Shown in pieces: positions 6,420 to 9,152 of a DNA stretch of 9,152 bases. How positions within the stretch are numbered: the first letter of the stretch is position 1; every line of letters begins with the position of its first letter. The stretch covers positions 1-9,152 of the forward strand of contig CAIRWO010000025.1 of the NCBI GenBank assembly GCA_903882345.1, read 5' to 3'. The notes beneath the pieces were generated by a model. That model had not been told where the DNA came from and did no database searches. It saw only the letters and a list, made by a program, of their open reading frames with translations. The stretch is from Candidatus Omnitrophota bacterium (lineage in GTDB: Bacteria; Omnitrophota; Gorgyraeia; Gygaellales; Profunditerraquicolaceae). A program made the translations under genes and the position numbers.

Positions 6420-6962
6420 TTAGGCTGTCTTTCTATAAAAGGACAATACGGTATCTCCGTATGCGGCTTGCCGGAACCGCGTTAAGCTTCCGGCATTTTC
6501 CGGCAAAGAATCCTTCTTAAAATGTTGGACAATGACAAAACCATTGGGCGCTAATATATCATAAGCCCCCAGGGTTTGCAAGGTTTTTTTTGCCATCTCT
6601 TTATAATAGGGAGGGTCGAGAAAAATAATATCGAAGATCTTTTTGGCTCTCTCTAACATTTCTATTGCCCGATCCGCCTCCAGAGGATAGAGATCGCAGT
6701 TTTTAACCTGAAGATCCTCAATATTCTTCTTAATCACCAGCCGGCAGCCGGGGTTTGATTCTATAACCACTAACCCGGATACCCCCCGGGAAAGCGCCTC
6801 AAGGCCGACACTGGCTGAACCGGCAAAGAGCTCCAAAAAGTTCAAGCCTTCGATATCGCCCAAGATATCAAAGAGGGCCTTTCTTACCTTATCCTGGGTC
6901 GGCCGGATGCCTGCCGGCATCTTTATCAGCCTGCCTTTATATTTACCGGTAGTTATCTTCAT
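6420..6962 (-). CDS. rsmD: 16S rRNA (guanine966-N2)-methyltransferase RsmD
   Basis: RsmD is an SAM-dependent methyltransferase modifying G966 (E. coli numbering) of 16S rRNA in the small subunit. The 180 residues match the family. Landmarks: the N-terminal MKITTGKYKGR, IRPTQDKVRKALFDIL (19-34), the SAM-binding loop LELFAGSASVGLEALSRG (43-60) and the catalytic DPPY motif (116-119). Its end abuts coaD exactly, a pair linked in many genomes. It is the first gene of the long minus-strand unit, about 68 nt after a predicted transcription start. No Shine-Dalgarno sequence is visible before ATG 6960-6962, but this start gives the expected family N-terminus. Confidence 0.95.
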   Translation of the reverse strand: MKITTGKYKGRLIKMPAGIRPTQDKVRKALFDILGDIEGLNFLELFAGSASVGLEALSRGVSGLVVIESNPGCRLVIKKNIEDLQVKNCDLYPLEADRAIEMLERAKKIFDIIFLDPPYYKEMAKKTLQTLGAYDILAPNGFVIVQHFKKDSLPENAGSLTRFRQAAYGDTVLSFYRKTA

Positions 6963-6991
6963 TACGTTAACACTGTTTTTAGGTACGTTAA
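6963..6991. repeat. two TACGTTAA direct repeats 21 bp apart before rsmD
   Basis: The octamer TACGTTAA occurs at 6963-6970 and 6984-6991 on the plus strand, in the rsmD leader between the predicted transcription start and the ATG. The 21-bp period, two helical turns, is what a repressor pair on one DNA face would need, but two 8-mers in AT-rich DNA can arise by chance. No function is claimed. Confidence 0.35.
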
Positions 6992-7036
6992 GGCCAAATC
7001 TGCAGCTTCCAGCGGCGATATTATTGAGGAAAAGGT

Positions 7037-7064
7037 ATTATACCACAAAAGCCGGTATTCCAAA
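7037..7064 (-). promoter_or_regulatory. predicted sigma-70-type promoter of the rsmD-to-leuC unit
   Basis: On the minus strand, TATAAT (7037-7042) matches the -10 consensus and is preceded by TGG, giving an extended -10 (TGNTATAAT). TTTGGA (7059-7064) is a moderate -35 at 16-bp spacing. The start of transcription would be near 7030, leaving a 5' leader of about 68 nt. All downstream genes are overlapping or closely spaced, so this may be the main promoter of the unit. Confidence 0.65.
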
Positions 7065-7071
7065 CTTTTAA

Positions 7072-7100
7072 TTGTGACAACTGCAAGTTTTTGATATACT
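7072..7100 (+). promoter_or_regulatory. predicted promoter of the acyltransferase gene, giving a leaderless mRNA
   Basis: TTGTGA (7072-7077) and TATACT (7095-7100) are separated by 17 bp, the ideal sigma-70 geometry. The -10 box ends only 7 nt before ATG 7108, so transcription should begin at or within a base or two of the start codon. No Shine-Dalgarno sequence could fit, in agreement with a leaderless message. It diverges from the rsmD promoter without overlap. Confidence 0.65.
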
Positions 7101-7107
7101 AAAAACC

Positions 7108-8283
7108 ATGGCTTTAAACACACAGCAATTAAGTTTTACGATCAGCCGGACGATTAACGACATCGCGGAAGATGACTGGAATGGCCTCTTCGGTAAGAAT
7201 TTAATTGAAAGCTACGGCTACCAGCAGGCGTTGGAAGAATCCAAGCTCAAGGAATTTTCTTTCGGCTATCTTATCGGCAGGCGGGAGAATAAACCAGTGA
7301 TCATCCTGCCCTTTTTTGTCATGGATTTCTCCTTCCATATCCTTACCGATGGATTATTGCAGAAGTTAATGCGCAAACTCAAAAATATCTTTACGATGAG
7401 AATACTATTTTTCGGTACGCCTACGACCGAAGAATTCTATCTTGGGGTATCTGCGGCAGAAGACTTAAATAGCCTATTAGACGGATCATTGAATACGGTT
7501 TTTAAATTATGCAAAGATGAAAAAATCGGGGCGGCGTTGTTTTATAACCTTTCAGAAAAAAATGATCTTCTTGCGGGATGCTTAGCAAAAAAGTATTTTT
7601 TCCGGCTAAGGAGCCTGCCGACAACAATGATCAAAATAAAGGCCGCTTCGCTGGAAGACTACATCGAGACTTTAAGCCCGAATATGCGCAAAGACCTAAA
7701 ACGTAAATTAAGAAAATCCGGCAGCGCAGCCACTCTCAAGACTCTTGTCCGGGACAATATAGACGGCATCGATAAAGAAATCTACGGCCTTTATCTAAAT
7801 AATTTTGACGGCTCAGGGATCCAGTTTGAAACGCTGACCCGCGAGTTCTTCGTGAATATCTGCCGCAGGATGCCGGGGGTGGCAAAATATTTCATCACCT
7901 ACGACAAAGACAGGATTGTCGCCTTTAATCTCTGCCTGATCAAAGGCGATACTTTTATTGATAAGTTCATCGGCTTTGACTCTAAAGTGGCGCATAAATA
8001 CCACCTTTATTTTACTACCTTCTGCCATAATATGGATTTCTGCATCAAGAATGGCATACGCTTTTACCAGCCCGGGACAACCGACTACCATCCCAAACTG
8101 CGACTGGGTGCTGAACTCATACCTTTGGATATTTGGGCAAAGGCATTTAACCCCGCCGTGAACATACTGATAAAGCTGGCCACCCCGTTGATTGAACCGA
8201 TAAATGTCGATCCCTCGCTAAAAGATATCGAAAAATGCGGATTGAAATCTTTAACTTCTCAGCCTGCTATTCTTTTACGCTAA
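7108..8283 (+). CDS. GNAT/FemAB-like acyltransferase (CelD/BioF2-type double fold), substrate unknown
   Basis: A 391-residue soluble protein whose pattern resembles the 'peptidoglycan biosynthesis/recognition' and GNAT acetyltransferase-6 type families, which contain tandem GNAT folds. The first half (about 15-145) ends in a strand-rich segment. The second has SLEDYIETLSPNMRKDLKRKLRK (181-203), typical of the helix before the second GNAT core, then GSGIQFETLTREFF, YFITYDKDRIVAFNLCLIKGD (261-281) and QPGTTDYHPKLRLGAELIPLDIW (321-343). No signal peptide or membrane segment is evident. The substrate cannot be told; relatives act on peptidoglycan peptides, aminoacyl-tRNA or acyl carriers. It is the only plus-strand gene, lies between fabZ and rsmD, and overlaps the fabZ tail by 17 bp, which suggests insertion into an older recG-rsmD arrangement. 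Confidence 0.75.
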   Translation: MALNTQQLSFTISRTINDIAEDDWNGLFGKNLIESYGYQQALEESKLKEFSFGYLIGRRENKPVIILPFFVMDFSFHILTDGLLQKLMRKLKNIFTMRILFFGTPTTEEFYLGVSAAEDLNSLLDGSLNTVFKLCKDEKIGAALFYNLSEKNDLLAGCLAKKYFFRLRSLPTTMIKIKAASLEDYIETLSPNMRKDLKRKLRKSGSAATLKTLVRDNIDGIDKEIYGLYLNNFDGSGIQFETLTREFFVNICRRMPGVAKYFITYDKDRIVAFNLCLIKGDTFIDKFIGFDSKVAHKYHLYFTTFCHNMDFCIKNGIRFYQPGTTDYHPKLRLGAELIPLDIWAKAFNPAVNILIKLATPLIEPINVDPSLKDIEKCGLKSLTSQPAILLR

Positions 8284-8704
8284 AGCTTAATTCCCCTTTA
8301 GCGACTTCTTTACCGTTGACTTCTGCCATAGCATTCACAATCCCCGCGCCCGACAAAATCTTTAGCGGCTCAACAATAATCTTAAGCTGGTCTCCGGGAA
8401 ACACAGGGGCCAAGAACCTGACCTTAACCGCTCCAAGGTAATATGCCGGCATTTTTTCTTTCGCTGTGGCCTGCGCATCATAAAAAAGCATGATCATTGC
8501 CTGGGCCATTGCCTCGATGATCAAGACCCCCGGCATCACCGGCCTGCCGGGAAAGTGCCCGGAGAAAAAACCTTCATTTATCGAAACGTTCTTGATCGCC
8601 ACGACTCGCTTGCCGGGCTCTAATTCGATCACCCGGTCGATCATCAAAAAAGGAAACCGCTGCGGCAATACCTTCTGGATCTCTTCAATGTCAAGCTCAG
8701 GCAT
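8267..8704 (-). CDS. fabZ: 3-hydroxyacyl-ACP dehydratase FabZ
   Basis: FabZ removes water from 3-hydroxyacyl-ACP to give trans-2-enoyl-ACP. The 145-residue hot-dog-fold protein has LPQRFPFLMIDRV (Gln where many have His) and the catalytic motif GHFPGRPVMPGVLIIEAMAQ with His50 and Glu64 in this numbering. The frame also opens at GTG 8708-8710, but ATG 8702-8704 is preferred: AAGGAGA (8711-8717) lies about 7 nt before it and would touch the GTG. The gene follows recG by 46 nt and completes the cycle with fabG and fabF in the other part of the cluster. In many bacteria fabZ sits with lpxD/lpxA or within the fab genes; here it is next to recG, separated from the rest by the plus-strand gene. Its last 17 bp overlap that gene. 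Confidence 0.96.
   Translation of the reverse strand: MPELDIEEIQKVLPQRFPFLMIDRVIELEPGKRVVAIKNVSINEGFFSGHFPGRPVMPGVLIIEAMAQAMIMLFYDAQATAKEKMPAYYLGAVKVRFLAPVFPGDQLKIIVEPLKILSGAGIVNAMAEVNGKEVAKGELSFSVKE
8278..8303. repeat. perfect inverted repeat over the convergent gene ends
   Basis: CGCTAAAG (8278-8285) and CTTTAGCG (8296-8303) form a perfect 8-bp stem with a 10-nt loop. The left arm contains the TAA stop of the plus-strand gene, and the whole structure lies inside the last codons of fabZ. On the plus strand it is followed by ACTTCTTTACC, a poor T-run; on the minus strand no T-run follows. It may act as a weak terminator or 3' end stabiliser for the acyltransferase message. Confidence 0.45.
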
Positions 8705-8710
8705 GAACAC

Positions 8711-8717
8711 TCTCCTT
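8711..8717 (-). promoter_or_regulatory. ribosome binding site deciding the fabZ start
   Basis: AAGGAGA, with its GGAG core at 8712-8715, stands 7 nt before ATG 8704 but only 1 nt from the alternative GTG at 8710, which makes the ATG the functional start. Confidence 0.85.
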
Positions 8718-8750
8718 TTTGGCCAAATATTCCTTACATTTTCTCAAGCA

Positions 8751-9152
8751 TTATCCTACGTCCATCAATTCCCCGTATTCCGGAAATCTCTGCAAGAGCC
8801 TTTCTTTGAGCAAATTATGCTGCCGCAGTAACAAACGGGGATCATTATTGACTACGCTGACCGCCTCTTCTCTGGCCTTCTTCAATAACTGCATTTGAGC
8901 CAGAGGATCGCCGATTTTAAGCTCGCTCAGGCCGTGCTGGCGCCGGCCAAAGAATTCTCCCGGCCCCCTGATCTTTAAGTCTTCTTCGGCAATATGAAAA
9001 CCATCACTATACTTCAGCATTGCCGCAATGCGCGCCTTTACGTCTTCTGTTTCGAAATCCGAGATTAAAATACAGAAAGACTCATAGGGCCCCCTGCCTA
9101 CGCGGCCGCGCAGCTGATGCAGCTGGCTCAAACCAAAACGCTCGGCATGCTC
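8751..9152 (-). CDS. recG: ATP-dependent DNA helicase RecG, 3' end only
   Basis: The last 133 residues of RecG, a superfamily 2 helicase that remodels stalled forks and Holliday junctions; the gene runs off the right edge. The fragment starts EHAERFGLSQLHQLRGRVGRG, which is helicase motif VI (QLRGRVGRG, residues 13-21), and continues with DGFHIAEEDLKIRGPGEFFGRRQHGL (50-75), the characteristic RecG C-terminal region (IAE-DL-RGPGE--G-RQ-G), ending in a short helical tail. It ends in TAA 46 nt before fabZ, in the same direction, so the two are probably co-transcribed. The wedge domain and motifs I-V lie outside the window. Confidence 0.95.
   Translation of the reverse strand, partial: EHAERFGLSQLHQLRGRVGRGPYESFCILISDFETEDVKARIAAMLKYSDGFHIAEEDLKIRGPGEFFGRRQHGLSELKIGDPLAQMQLLKKAREEAVSVVNNDPRLLLRQHNLLKERLLQRFPEYGELMDVG

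Noticed and set aside
7072..7080. TTGTGACAA near-palindrome on the plus-strand -35 box as an operator
   Set aside because: Only 4 bp per arm around a single base; too short to support a regulator site.
7813..8091. 92-residue minus-strand open frame inside the acyltransferase gene
   Set aside because: It lies antisense to the family-like core of the plus-strand protein and has no ribosome binding site.
1..9152. CRISPR arrays, tRNA or rRNA genes, insertion sequences, prophage or toxin-antitoxin genes
   Set aside because: None seen on either strand; spacers are at most 145 bp and coding sequence is continuous housekeeping genes.

Overview
This window is an almost fully coding stretch of a bacterial chromosome. 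It carries the conserved fatty-acid and phospholipid gene cluster on the minus strand, with its usual ribosome and coenzyme A neighbours. Read in the minus direction the order is recG (3' end only), fabZ, then after an interruption rsmD, coaD, yceD-like, rpmF, plsX, fabH, fabD, fabG, acpP, fabF and leuC (first 32 codons only). The one plus-strand gene (7108-8283) encodes a GNAT/FemAB-like acyltransferase and sits between fabZ and rsmD.

Organism: the plsX-fabH-fabD-fabG-acpP-fabF set places this in a diderm-type or candidate-phylum bacterium. The mid-range GC, the recG/rsmD/coaD linkage, and leuC where rnc often lies would fit an uncultured lineage such as Omnitrophota. That assignment is a guess; nothing here is a diagnostic marker.

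Layout: 1-96 start of leuC; 98-1345 fabF; 1346-1419 spacer with a GC-rich hairpin; 1420-1659 acpP; 1660-1717 spacer with a second hairpin; 1718-5320 fabG, fabD, fabH and plsX, overlapping one another by 4-10 nt; 5335-5538 rpmF; 5525-5938 yceD-like; 5907-6419 coaD; 6420-6962 rsmD; 6963-7107 divergent promoter region; 7108-8283 acyltransferase (+); 8267-8704 fabZ; 8751-9152 recG 3' end. No stretch without a gene exceeds 145 bp.

How the genes work together: FabD charges ACP with malonate and FabH starts the chain. FabF, FabG and FabZ carry out condensation, ketoreduction and dehydration; no enoyl reductase is in the window. PlsX converts acyl-ACP to acyl-phosphate for phospholipid synthesis. CoaD supplies CoA and the ACP prosthetic group. 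RsmD, YceD and L32 tie the unit to ribosome production. A TATAAT promoter with an extended -10 upstream of rsmD could drive the whole rsmD-to-leuC unit.

I found no new defence, mobile or secondary-metabolite system. The points most worth a second look are: a His-to-Pro change in the FabF catalytic GH motif; a four-copy heptanucleotide tandem repeat inside fabD next to the nucleophile elbow; a predicted leaderless mRNA for the acyltransferase; hairpins on both sides of acpP; and a tail-to-tail gene overlap carrying a perfect inverted repeat.
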